From Fomitopsis serialis (taxonomy: Eukaryota > Basidiomycota > Agaricomycetes > Polyporales > Fomitopsidaceae): a stretch of DNA of 64,000 nucleotides. Numbering within the stretch: the stretch's first letter is position 1; the number at the start of each line of letters is the position of its first letter. The position numbers were made by a program, and so were the translations under genes. This document shows positions 45,697 to 56,858 of the stretch, one piece after another. Under the pieces are notes generated by a model. The model worked only from the letters and a program-made list of their open reading frames with translations. It was not told the DNA's origin and made no database searches. The DNA lies in the NCBI RefSeq assembly GCF_022376445.1, contig NW_025955135.1, positions 1-64,000 of the forward strand. The letters are read 5' to 3'.

Positions 45697-46396
45697 GGTG
45701 GATGTATGGACTGGTCGTTATGTTCGTGCGGTGAGGGGAGTTTCTGAATTAGTGTCTTGAAAGCAGATTAGAAGGATGGACAAGTAGTTGAAAGTACGTT
45801 AGAGCAAGATTGCACGCGTGAAGGAGGACCGGCCTGGCTTTGGACATCGCTCCGTCCTGCCTTTTATATCTGGCAAATATCGGCCTTGACACGAGCGTCG
45901 GTGGACAGTTCGTTCCGACAGGCGACCGTTTACTAACCGAGTGTGCCCCGCCAGCTCTCCAGCGGGGTCATGCCAGTCATGATAGCACCACACGCGGACA
46001 AGGCGCGGTCACCTTGAGCACCCGGAGGTTTGAAACCAGCGAAGAAGTCGACAACCATCTTCCGGAACCCACATTCCGCCGCCCGTAACATACTCCGGAG
46101 AAAGCGTGGACTGATCTGGTACTGCACCTTTGAAGCCCAGGTTCACCGCAAGTTCGCCGTACCCAAACGTCTCAGGAAGCCCCTCTTAACCGCGCGCCCA
46201 CCGAAGCATCCCGTAACGGTATCCGTGAGGGGCCACAGCATCTGGGGGGCTCAAAAGTGTTCCATCGCGCCCCCTACGACCATCAATTCGACCTTGCTTG
46301 ACTTCCGCCTGCAGAGAGTGAGACGCTACATTGGATCGCGTAGATTCAGTATGCTGACGCGCTTTGTCCAGGCAACACTACCCACCATCCACCTCG
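45697..46396. promoter_or_regulatory. Divergent intergenic region of module 5 (shortest copy)
   Basis: TATA of the secreted gene (GCCTTTTATATC) at about 45860; shortened conserved block at about 46085-46330 with CTCAAAAGTGTTCCATCGCG; propeller-side element CGCGTAGATTCAGTATGCTGA at about 46337. It is some 300-600 bp shorter than in the other modules. Confidence 0.55.
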
Positions 46397-47660
46397 ATGT
46401 CTCCCCAGCCTTTGACTCTCGACGGCGACGTAGAGACATTCTACGTCCATCAGTCCTATGTACTCACCTTCGGCAAAACCAGCGTCGATGTCTGGCGTGC
46501 GGGAGGCCCACACGAGCGCTCGAGCACGTAGCGCACCTCGCCCACTTCGTACAACCTCCGGCATATCACCTTGAACCCATCTTCGACATCGACCGTAACC
46601 TCATCATCGTCGCCGATCAGGCCCAGACAAAGTCCCACCCTCGCTCTTCGTATTCAGCCTCGTCGACGGTCACCTCATCCGCAAGCTCGAGCTGTATGGC
46701 ACCTTGACCGAGGATCACCTGTGGTACGCTGACGGCAAGGTCGTTGTCGCCATAGTAGAGGACCTCACCACAGCCTTGCTCTGCGACGTCCTCGGGGACG
46801 GCGGGGTCCTCGGCCGGGCCACCCTCCCCTCACGTCTCAGGGCGCGCGAGGAGAAGCGGGTGAACACGAACGGAGGCGTGCTGTTGCCCGTCCACGTCAG
46901 GCCGAACGGCGACATCATCGCGACGTCGTCCGAGGCGTGGGGTGATAAGATGGAGGTCCTGCGCTGGCGCGGGGCCGACGTTCCCAACTCACCGGAGCCA
47001 GACGCTAGCTTCGAGCTCGAGGTCGGGATCAAGGACGGCGATGAGATCCACCCGACATGCAGTGTGCCCCTGGACAGGAACACCTTCCTGCTGGCCGTTT
47101 ACGAGGCACACGGCAGCATGCTCCAGGTGCAATCCGCCTGCCAGACGTCGATCTATGCCATCGACACGGAGACCATGACCATCCGGTGGCACGCTGAGCC
47201 CATCGGAGGTTGGGTGCACACCGTTCGATACGTCGCCGCTCTGAATGTCATCGTCGGGTTTGGACGGCACGACAACGGGGACGCCATACAGTCCGACAAG
47301 TTCGGATATGTCGTTATCCTCGACCCCGCGACGGGCATCCAGCAGCAGACGGAGAAGATCAACCACGGTGTACAGGGCACTGCAGTGGAGTATGGCGGGC
47401 TCCGTCAGACCGGGGATAGCTTCGCGGTCGTTGTTGTCTTCGCTGATGGGTCAGTGTGCGCGGTCGACCTGAAGCGTTTCCTGGAACATGGGTTCCCCAG
47501 AGAAGGCGAGCGAGTGGTGGTTTCTAAGCCGCTGCCAGAGGGGTCTAGAGTCAAGGAGGTAGCTGTAGGTGGGCAGACAGTGATTATTTCTGTCGACGAC
47601 GGCAGTGATTCTCCGCGCGTCGTGTATTTTAGCCTGGAGGCCAACGGGTATGTACAGTAG
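46397..47660 (+). pseudogene. Beta-propeller-like gene, module 5 (P5), two early one-base deletions
   Basis: Starts MSPQPLTLDGDVETFYVHQ, matching P1. One base is missing at about 46520 (GAGCGCTCGAG versus GAGCGCCTCGAG) and another at about 46627. From 46704 the frame is open to 47660 (318 aa), ending in SLEANGYVQ, slightly longer than the other copies. The residues that separate P1 from P2-P4 (VETFYV, DVWRAGGPHER, HLWYADGKVVVA) are all of P1 type. So modules 1 and 5 descend from one ancestor, in both partners. Confidence 0.75.
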
Positions 47661-48049
47661 TGGCCGTCGAGGCAATGAATTATGCCAGTACGCTGTCACA
47701 GCCACGTGATGCGTGACTCCTGGTGTCAAAGACAGTCACCAAGCCGCTCGATGTGTGCGTGCCAAGGGTCCACTGCATGAGGCTTGGGCCAGCCTCATCA
47801 CGCACCACTTCGAGCACAATCAATACAGACGAAGTGGCGATCCCGAAAGTGTACAATTGATCATGGTATTCGGAGTGTGATACAAGCATCACTTAATCCC
47901 ATCGACGGCTACAAAACGTTACGGTTCCTGGTAAGTCACTAGAGCCACTGGCACCTCGTGTTGTACTGCCAACGAAAAGCAATGCGGACAAATTTTACAC
48001 CTCGCGCTGCATAAGGAGCGTCAATCAATCTACATACAACACGTCGAGC
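47661..48049. other. Spacer after module 5
   Basis: About 390 bp between convergent 3' ends. No gene. Confidence 0.5.
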
Positions 48050-48890
48050 TCAATCCAGGTCGAGCGAGCCATCGAAGAATTCACGGTCAAACAGCTCTCG
48101 AGGGCGCGAGCCGACGCCGTGGGTGCCGCCGTTGGCGACGTGGTGCACCTTCCCACTGTGATCAAGGTAGGCACGGTCAACCAGCTCTCGAGGGCGCGAG
48201 CCGACGCCGCCGTGGCCACCGTTAGATGTATGGTGTACCTCCCCGTTGTGTCCAAGGTAGGCACGGTCAACTAGCTCTCGCGGGCGGGAGCCGACGCCGT
48301 GGGTGCCGCCGTTGGCGACGTGGTGCACCTTCCCACTGTGATCAAGGTAGGCACGGTCGACCAGCTCTCGCGGGCGGGAGCCGACTCCGCCGCGGCCGCC
48401 ATTCGCGACGTGATGCACCTTCCCACTGCGATCAAGGTAGGCACGGTCAACCAGCTCTCGAGGGCGGGAGCCGACGCCGTGGGTGCCGCCATTGGCGACG
48501 TGGTGCACCTTCCCGCTGTGATCAAGGTAGGCACGGTCAACCAGCTCTCCTCGCGGGCGAGAACCGACACCGCCGCGGCCGCCGTTGGCGACGTGGTGCA
48601 CCTTCCCACTGCGATCAAGGTAGGCACGGTCGACCAGCTCTCGAGGGCGGGAACCGACTCCGCCGGTGGAAACGCGCCGGCCAGAGGAGTGGTGCATCTC
48701 CCCGTTGTGTCCAAGGTAGGAAGCGCGAGACTGCAAGTCAACGTCCACGTCGCGGGGCTCGCTGCAGACAACATCAGCTCAGAAACATTATAGCGATTGT
48801 GGAAACTTACAACTCGGCGAAAGATGCGAAGACGGGTGTGGTGGAGGCGGCCGTGGCCAAGGTCAAAGCGAGGATGGTGCTGCAGCGCAT
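48050..48890 (-). CDS. Secreted protein made of seven 30-residue repeats
   Basis: Two exons (48890-48811 and 48761-48050) join in frame to 263 aa. Exon 1 encodes a signal peptide (MRCSTILALTLATAAS). After a short spacer with RDVDVDLQSRASY the chain is seven copies of a 30-residue unit of the form AYLDHSGKVHHVANGG, then a variable GG/TH pair, then GVGSRPRELVDR. Two subtypes alternate (DRSG..GGRGG and DHSG..GGTHG), which makes a 60-residue higher-order unit; unit 5 has GHNGEVHHTSN. Each unit has a His-His pair and Arg-rich RPR/DR steps but no Lys-Arg Kex2 site. The end is EFFDGSLDLD. No family is recognised. A cell-wall or metal-binding secreted protein, or a repeat precursor cut at single Arg, are possibilities. 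Confidence 0.8.
48075..48690. repeat. 90-bp tandem repeats (about 7 units)
   Basis: Coding repeats of the gene above. On the plus strand each unit contains AAGGTAGGCACGGTC(A/G)ACCA. Alternate units are most alike, so the array probably grew by duplication of a 180-bp dimer. Confidence 0.9.
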
Positions 48891-50712
48891 AGTGAAGATT
48901 GTCGGTGATGAGGCGAAGGTAGGTAGTGTGGTCGTTGGGGAAAGTGAGCGCGGCGAATAAAGGCGGGGGTCGTAAAATAATCAAGCAAGGCTGTTGATCG
49001 AGAATAACCAGGTAAGCGTAGTGCTCGCACGTAGGAAGACAGGCAGGATACTCACCAACCAGTGCCGATGCTGTCGTGAGCTCGAAAGGTAGAAGTTGTG
49101 AGAGCTGGGGAGCTTGTACAGACAGCAACACTTATTTATATGCAACAAGGTCGGCAGACTCGCCCGCCCAGACGTAGACATCTGTCGCAGAATGACACCG
49201 AGGCGCAACGTCGATATCAGGATCTGCACTGGATCACCACAGTGCTGGAGCGAATTCATCAGACTCATCAGGAGGAAGGCGCATATGATCTCCTGTCTTG
49301 GGGCTGTCTTGGGGTGGTCGTGTACCATAGCTGCTGCAGCTGTGGGCTTTGCGCCATGTGCGGTCACACAGTGGCGGCAAATCTGCCAAGACTGCGCACA
49401 GGGCGACCACCTGCGAAACAAATCCATATTGCGGTCTATATCGCCGTCGAATGAACTGCTGGACCTATGCATTAATTGCGACCGTCAGGCGCACACCGCA
49501 CTGTCCCTGAGCGTCGCCGGCGTGAGCCCGGTATGCGTCAAGATAAGTTGCGGCGTACCAATCAAATCCTGCGCAACGCACGCGGACCAAATCCGTGTAT
49601 GCACGTTACTGAGTGATTGGTCGCTATGCTCAATGTCTGAATCAGAATACAGGAAGCCGTATAGCGAAGACACTGACACTAAGTACGTTGAGCCTCGGGC
49701 CCGGTAATCTGGCCAAGGTACTAGCTATTGATCCTGACGATGGGAGCCCTGGTCCTTGCTCCAGAACAGCTTGGTCCGCGGACGATCTCGGCGAAGAGCG
49801 CGACAGAAATGACTGCCAGTGGCCATTGTTCCGCATCGCATGTTGAGTCGTTGGACATCTAGCCCGACTCTGAACCCAGCGCACGGACCGCAGAATGGTC
49901 TAGTGAAGATTGTTATGCGCGATAGGTACCCGATACATGTCCGGAGAATTACATACCTCAGGCTGACCATGGGCGGATGGGTCATGAATGTCTACGAGGG
50001 GAGGGCTTGGTCGACGACGCGGCTGGCCACGGAGCGGGAGCGTGTTTATATGTTCATCTTCGTGACGCACTGATTTTCCGAGTTGAGAACGGTACCCTGT
50101 ACATCAAAACTCACCTAAGTGAGAGTAGGTCCATCGACGAAGCTTGAAAGCTTGAAGCTTCGTCACCATTGTGACTCAGCTATTACAGTACTATCAGATC
50201 CGAGTCCAGTACTCCCATTCAGTACTAATTTGATGGTGTGTAGATACACGTCACTCTCCGAAGAACATGCTCTCAGTCTTCAAGGTATGAAAGACGGAGA
50301 CGACTCGGAAGTTGGACAACAAGTTACGCCGATACCAACTTATCAGACACGAGACAGGACTCGCTGTCACTTCCCGGTGGCAGTGAATTGTGGGGTGAAC
50401 AGGGAGGAAACACAGCCAAAATCCGCTGGCGAACGCGTCGAAGAGGGATAAATTGAGACGGGCGATATGTATGGCGGAGGGAGGAGAAGGAGGAGAGGTC
50501 GAAGATGCACGTGAGGAACACGGACATGCGGCGGTATAATTTACGTACAGACGCGGTGGCGCGGATCAGCTGTCTGCTTGTCTTCCTTCCAGCATGCGAG
50601 GAACGCCCATATCGCCCCAATTCTCTTCCTCTTTTTCTCTTCTCCCGCAGTCTGCTGCCCGCCGTCTCCCGGGTCGCTTACGCACCGCCATCTCTTGCGA
50701 CTGCTGGCGTTC
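48891..50712. other. 1.8-kb gene-poor interval
   Basis: Includes the promoter of the repeat-protein gene and a 197-codon open frame (49114-49707, plus) rich in Cys, Arg and His with no domain and no coding-like periodicity that I can see. No supported gene. Confidence 0.4.
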
Positions 50713-51664
50713 ATGACATCTGAGACTCAGAGGGTAGATAACTCGACTCCCACCGCTGAGCGGCACGGCCAGACGAACGTGCCGCAGCCATCTCAGGGCG
50801 GAAGCCCCCAGCCAGGGTAAGTCGTCTCGGTGTAGCGTCGCGGCTGTGCTGAGCAGAGTCTGTCTGCAGTGATTTGAGTGCTGCCTTTGCCTCCATATCT
50901 CGCCGGACTCTTCGGTACGAGCATCAGATCAAGGACCTCGAGGTGAGTCAAATCCATCACCGGTCTTAACCTCGCGGCAAACAGCTTTCGTTTTATCCCC
51001 CAGGGCAAGCTGACGGTCAACATGAGCAACTCTCGCGCCGTCCACAACCTCTTGCAGGAGGTCCTCTCCGGTCTGCACGTACGTACCGCTGCACCTACTG
51101 CGATCGCTCAGTATCTCACGTCAGTATACCTTCACAGCAAAGCCAGCGCCGCGCGGACGTCGCTTCGAACACCACTGTCCCCCACATCGAGCAGTCCCTC
51201 GCTGAGGATCTTGACGCCCTCTCCTATCTCGACGAGCACCTCCCCCGCGTCCAGCAGCAGGTCCACGACATCCGGCATGTCTACGACCGTGGTAGGGACA
51301 AGGTGCGTTAAACCATCATGCCCTTGTTCCCTGGGGCCCACCTCGCCGCTGTATACGGTGCCTGACTCGCTCCAGGCACATGAATTGATCACCGAGCTCG
51401 AGTGGCTGAACACCCCGCTCTCCGCGCGTCTCCGCACCATCATCTTCACGCCGAACGCACCTGTCAGTTCTCGAGGGAAGGCGTTCATCGTGCGTTCTCT
51501 CAGCTGTGATTCTACCCTGTGCACCGCTGACATCGCCTCGCTCGTAGCGCACGCTTTTTGCTCTGGCCCTCCTGGTATGCATATGGATAACGTGGATCAC
51601 TCTGCGCGGTGCCGTCAGGGCTCACCGTCAGCGCCTCGTCTGGGGCGAACGCCTGATGAGCTGA
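50713..51664 (+). CDS. Tail-anchored coiled-coil protein
   Basis: Six exons (50713-50816, 50870-50942, 51004-51078, 51138-51302, 51376-51489, 51548-51664) join in frame to 215 aa. Residues 1-35 are polar and disordered. From about 36 to 145 the sequence is helical and heptad-like (LSAAFASISRRTLRYEHQIK, VNMSNSRAVHNLLQEVLSGL, DALSYLDEHLPRVQQQVHDI), followed by ELITELEWLNTPLSARLRTI. The last exon encodes a single hydrophobic segment (TLFALALLVCIWITWITL) and a short basic tail (HRQRLVWGERLMS). This is the layout of a tail-anchored membrane protein of the ER, Golgi or lysosome-related tethering type. I do not recognise the family. Confidence 0.7.
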
Positions 51665-52171
51665 CACTGCCGGGATCTCATCGGACGCACGCGATACATG
51701 ATGTCTACAGTTGGACGTCGCCCCGATACTTCGCTTCCCGAACATGGTCTTTCCCTAACTTGTGCAATTAGCTCATCGCACGGTCCACTGCTCCATCTGG
51801 CTTGATGCCCTACCGTCGCTCTATGGGATCCTAGTGGTGTTGTGTAACATTATTGCTGTATTATAATCACCTGGCTTCAGTCGTGTAGGATGTTCGCTTT
51901 CTGTAGACACTTGGAGGAACTTGTATATGCTTTACCCGCACGTCATTGAGACTGATTGGACCGACGCAAAGTCACCACACCGCCTCACCCTCCCACTAGA
52001 CTTCTTTTTCATTCGGCGCATGTATGATAGCCCTCAAGGCCTCATGATTCGTCTAGATCACGCTGGCATTTTCTGTGTCACTGACCCCGAGCCTCAGCTC
52101 CAAGTCGGATTCATAGCGACGTTCAGCGTAATATACATCGAGCTTGGGGCACATATCCCCTATCCGGGCCC
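51665..52171. other. Spacer between convergent genes
   Basis: About 500 bp. It lies under the first part of a plus-strand frame (51921-52610) that is antisense to P450 exons 11-14 and is not a gene. Confidence 0.5.
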
Positions 52172-54414
52172 TCATATGTCGGACATCTGGCGTATGAGGG
52201 CGACCGAATTGTGGCGCCTGGGCTTGATCGTACACTTGAATGGCCGAGGGTGTCTAACCACACATGAATGCTCAACAACGATTGGCACTGACCGGGAGCA
52301 CATACCTGATACTGTGTTCGGAGTACTCGAGATCTATAGGTATTTCCTGGCCCCGCTCGTCAAGCGCAGGCGTGATCTTGAACGCGTAGAAAAGAGACGC
52401 GATCGTGATCCATACGTGGTTCTCTGCGAGATCCTTGCCCGGGCAAACGCTGCAACGATGCGCTCGGTCAGTATCAACTCAAAAAACACCGTCGAGGCTG
52501 CATGTCACCGTCTGCCGAAGCCGAAGGCGGGCCCTCTCGGATCGGGCTGTGGGGTGCGCCCTTCTCCGCTCAAGAAACGATCGGGATTGAACACTTCCGG
52601 GTCCGGATAGACTCGAGAGTCGTGAAGCATGGCCCTGCCACCTAGTCAGCGAGTGAGTGTACGTCGTGTCGAGAAGAGGGCTCACCACGCGTTAGCTATG
52701 ATCATACAGCCTGCCGGCAAGTAGTATCCATTGTAGTGGTCGTCTTGACACAACCGATGAGGTACACCTACGTTCAGCGATCAGTAATGCTCGTTCAACG
52801 CGTCTAAAGCACACGGAAACATACCAACTGGAGTGACCACGCCCCAGCTGCATATACAGAGCAGTATGTATCCCGGTAAGCAACCTACAAACGAAGAACA
52901 TACCGGAATGCTTCGCTCATGATGCATTGCATATAAGGCATCTTGCTGCGGTCAGCAAAGGTCGGAAGACGTTCCTTTCCAAGAACCAAGTCCATCTCTG
53001 CCTGCGCTCGGGCTTGAATTACGGGGTTGGTGACAAGCGCAATGATCGCTGTCATCAGTGCGGACAAGGTCTAGCTCGAGTTGAGCAAGCGCACAATGAT
53101 CTAAGGTAAAGAAACCGCACCGTGTCAAAACCAGCTTTCATTCGCGTCATGCGTAGTAGTGAGCGACTGGACACAAACACAAAAGGAAATATTTTCACCC
53201 GAGTAGGTTATGGCAGCTGTGCTTCGAACGCCCTCCTCATCTAGTCCGTTCGTTTCTTCGAGCAGCTCTGTCGTATAACAACCAGACGCTGTTCCATTGA
53301 TCTGGGTATCGATGTTAGTACACACCAACTTGCTCATATTGTCGCTCACCATCTGTTGTTTCACATGGTCAAACGGCTTATGAACGAAGTCGTGGAGGTC
53401 TTCTCTCGTTCCCGGAGGAAGGCGCTTGATTCCTGCGCCAGGGAACCAATCGGGGATGTGTCGCACTGCCAAAAATGAATGTCATTGAGCATTCTTCCTG
53501 TCAATGGCCATTCTGATTAGATACGAATACGTACACCATGGGAGGAAGTCGACGATATGCGCGCCTACGGCTCCAGTGGCTTCGATTGTCAAGACACCCT
53601 TCTCTGCTATGCGAATGAAGGGATCATCGAATGATTGTACTTCGTGTCCATACGTGATATTCATGGTCACTCCACCTGCCAATCTGTGCGAAATAAGTGA
53701 GCCGTGACGGTCATTTCCTCTGAAGTCTAACATACCTCTTGATATGCGCAGCATAATCGCCCGGACTATCCAAGATGTCATTGAGAAGTTTGTACACCTC
53801 TTTGACTTCTACGTCGTAGTACTTGGGTAGATTCTGCTTGCCGAAGTATTGCTGGAGATATCGCCTGTGTCGCTTGAATTTCTCGCCGTAGTCCATCGAA
53901 GGCAGAGACCATTTCTGCAAATGCATCTCAGCATCTAGTCACCACACTGAGACATTGTTGCTATGCAGTCTCACCCAGCCAATGCTGCGCCGGTCTTGTG
54001 AGAATGTCGAATCGTTACAAACAGGAGGACACGTACACTTCATTCGCCATAACCATGGGCGTGCGATGCGAGTAGATAGCGCTTCTCTTGTCAAGTAAGT
54101 CGTGAGCAGCAGCAGCCGAGTTCAAGACAACGGCTTCTCTGCCCAACACATGGAAGTAGATGATATCTCCTGCATTGCACTTGAGTGACGACCTGCTGGA
54201 CGCTGTACGAACACATACCATAGTTGGCTCTCCACTGCGCGAATTGTTTCCAGGCCGCTGTAGTTGGTATATCAAACAGATTGCCAAGAATAGGATATGA
54301 CTTGGGGCCGGGAGGTAGAGGTAGACCCTTCGAATTCCTCGAGAGACGGTTGTGCACTACCAGTGCCCGAACAGCGACGAGCAACGCTACCAGGCAGAAG
54401 ACCGTCTGCAGCAT
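52172..54414 (-). CDS. Cytochrome P450 monooxygenase
   Basis: Fourteen exons (54414-54219, 54169-54037, 53984-53975, 53914-53736, 53683-53535, 53465-53350, 53301-53199, 53134-53121, 53070-52904, 52847-52825, 52767-52686, 52634-52509, 52449-52306, 52253-52172) join in frame to exactly 507 aa. An N-terminal membrane anchor (LQTVFCLVALLVAVRALVV) is followed by LPLPPGPKSYPILGN. The oxygen-binding I-helix motif AGFDTT is at 296-301, built across a 14-nt exon. The K-helix EAFR is at 353-356, PDRF at 408-411, and the heme loop FGFGRRVCPGK has the ligand Cys435. The C terminus HPRPFKCTIKPR is typical of basidiomycete clan-CYP64-like enzymes. It is an ER-bound oxygenase of unknown substrate. Exons 3, 8 and 10 are 10, 14 and 23 nt. 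Confidence 0.93.
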
Positions 54415-56376
54415 AGATGTGAGATTTTCAGTCAATCGGAGGCACAAGTATAGGATCTCCTTACCTATAGCTGCTCGCTGGGCACAATAAATAGGCTGCG
54501 GTTCAGGAACTTGAATCCGGAGGTCGGTACTCTACTGCAATGGTGGTGCTACTTACGCCGGGCAATACACGGCGGGTCGGTCACCCCCCGAGCCCAATCC
54601 GAACCACAAGCGCGACTAGGACGGAAGTGGTCGCCGGGATCTTAGGCCCCTCATAGTATAGTTGAGCATCGTGTTCTCCATATGCAAGTTGTCGGATGAT
54701 ACACATAGCAGCATGGAAGATTCTTACCACTCTTCAGATTGTTTTATTCAAGACTCGGAGCAGACGCCTGGCAGACCGTCGCAGTAGCCGAACACCTCGG
54801 GGAGAAGTCGGCCAGTAAGTAGCCTTATTTGAATATGCAACGCGCCCAACCAGTGAGTCCATCCGAGTCCGACTCCATGTACCTAAGGCTTAGTCTTGCA
54901 TACAGTTGCAGCGTTTCTGTCAAGCGGACCCCCGTTGCCATCTTCAAATATTGATACGCTGAAACGTTTCGACTTCATCGCAGACGCGTCATGAGAGACT
55001 GGACTCTCAGTGTCTCCATCATACCAATGCCAGTTGTGGATCCGGATTCCGCGCTCCCGCGACCATGGTGACCAGTGACTCTCGAGTCCAACCAAGAATG
55101 CCTGCAGGGTCATTAGGCAAGCCTACGCATAAGTGACGGGTTTGCAACTTAGTGGAGAAGGTGAGTTGCGGTATAAGGACGACGCGCTCTGAGACTGATG
55201 CTCAGGCCTCTCTAGCAACTTGGCAGGTTGTCCGACCGCTACCGCGTCGAGTAGCTCGCGCGCCTCCCTGATCTTCTCTCTATTCCATATGGGGCGTGTT
55301 ATATCCTCGCTGCGCCCAAAAACGCACGCGTCCAGCGCATGACATCGTTCGTGTGCTTCGAAAGCCTGTGGACGAGTACACAGCGGTGACAGTCTCCACA
55401 TCTGATCCCGCTTGATTTGGCGGATCTAATGGTAAGCATGTGCGTTTTGCTCGTAACATCCCCTTTCCCGCTGTAGTTGAAGACTGAGTTCCACCATCCT
55501 GGCAGATGCTTCTATTAAATAATAGTAAAAACGTGTTCATCTGAGTGTCGTCGGATGTTCGACACGGCAAGTGTGCGATAGTGATAGGAGGGTAGATAAG
55601 GGTACGTGAAACCCAGAGAGTGCGCGCCCACAGGCCAACGTTCGTGCTGATCAGACACTCTTTCGCAGTGAGCAATCCGGTGTAGTAGCGTGGATCGGTG
55701 ATATCCACGCACTATCAGTGTATGGATGACGCCCAACGTCGAGGATACTGTCAAAGTCAGGCATAGAGTATGGGTTTGCATTCCAGCAGCTGACAGACTG
55801 TGAGTAAATCATGTACTGTTGTCCGAATACGATGCTAATTACGTTCAGCGTCAGAGTTGCAGCTTGTCATGATGCGCTTCGGCCGGATATGTACGCCGTG
55901 ACATGCATCTCGTGGAGGCCGCCTAATTCACACCTCTACGAAGTGCAAGTCTGCGTTGCCAGTCGTTAGTGTCACGATCTTGATAGTAAAGGTTGTGAGT
56001 CTTGTCTCGCGCAGCTTTGCGACCGGCATTTTACTAGACGCGGTACGTACGACTACTAGACCTTAAACCCCCGAAGTATGTATGAATCACTCATTGTAAC
56101 AGTGACAGAACTTACATGAACGTCTGTCATAGAAGGTGGCTATCAATATCATCCACGTCAACAGGGTTGGGCCGAAAGACTGAATTACCTCAAAGGCCAT
56201 GCTCTAGGAGCATTCTACGCGCGCGGCGCAGTGGAGACGCCGCATTGACCACGAGGGTTGCGCTCCTAATGTGAGAATGTGCTCATAGGACAACGTGCGC
56301 CGCTGGCGTTTGTCCATGGAATAAAAGCAGGATTGGGAAGACTCCTTTCCACTGTCGAATTTCTCATTACTGCAGC
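54415..56376. other. 2-kb gene-poor interval
   Basis: Minus-strand frames at 54883-55113 and 55123-55401 are adjacent and hydrophilic and could be the remains of one gene, but I could not recognise or splice a product. An AATAAAA box at about 56319-56326 lies some 55 bp upstream of the small secreted gene. Confidence 0.4.
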
Positions 56377-56858
56377 ATGAAGCTCACCTCTAGTCTTATT
56401 ATCCTCGCCTGTGTCATTCTCGACGTTGCTATCGCTATGCCTGTTGAAGTTGAGAGGCGACTTGTCGGTGCGTAAGAATACTCGCTAGGTCTCTGGGTCG
56501 CTCTCTAACTACTAGGCTGGTTGATACCCGTTCGTCGTGTTCATGATGCAGATGTAGACGAAGGTGAGATGACGTTACCTGATGCCTTATTGATGGCAAT
56601 GTCATTTCATGCCGGCTGACTGTCTTGTGTGCTAGGCCTCGAGATTCGCGGTACGTCGTGGATTACCCTCCCTGGCCATACGAAAGACTGACGCTTCGAC
56701 TGACCTAGAATCAAGGTCCATAGGGAACCACAAATCCAGTGGCGCTTATAGAGCTACTGATCCAGAGGACATCGAAGGTTAGCTCACTTATTTTATGGCA
56801 TGTTACTCGTTGTTAAAATGCTCCGTCCCACCCTGACCTACTTCGCGCAGACCCTTGA
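56377..56858 (+). CDS. Small secreted peptide built from micro-exons
   Basis: Too short for ordinary frame searches. Five exons (56377-56467, 56552-56563, 56636-56650, 56709-56777, 56851-56858; 91, 12, 15, 69 and 8 nt) with GT..AG introns, all in phase 1, join to 64 aa. The first 20 residues are a clear signal peptide (MKLTSSLIILACVILDVAIA). The mature part starts MPVEVERRLV, with a possible Arg-Arg processing site, is acidic through DVDEGLEIRE, then RSIGNHKSSGAYRATDPEDI, and ends EDP. There are no cysteines in the mature part. An AATAAAA promoter box is 55 bp upstream. The gene lies 88 bp from the inner edge of repeat arm 2. The family is unknown; it could be an effector or a signalling peptide. 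Confidence 0.7.

Noticed and set aside
48075..48690. Possible CRISPR-like repeat array
   Set aside because: The repeats are contiguous 90-bp coding units without spacers, in a eukaryotic gene with a signal peptide.
49114..49707. 197-codon plus-strand open frame
   Set aside because: No domain, no splice support and an irregular Cys/Arg/His-rich composition typical of chance frames.
51921..52610. 229-codon plus-strand open frame
   Set aside because: Its 3' half is antisense to P450 exons 11-14, which form an excellent P450 heme region and C terminus; the frame itself has no domain.
52172..52900. First impression that the P450 lacks its heme loop (in-frame TGA after FGFGRR)
   Set aside because: The TGA lies in an intron (GTGACATG..TTGCAG); splicing restores FGFGRRVCPGK and the total length closes at 507 aa.
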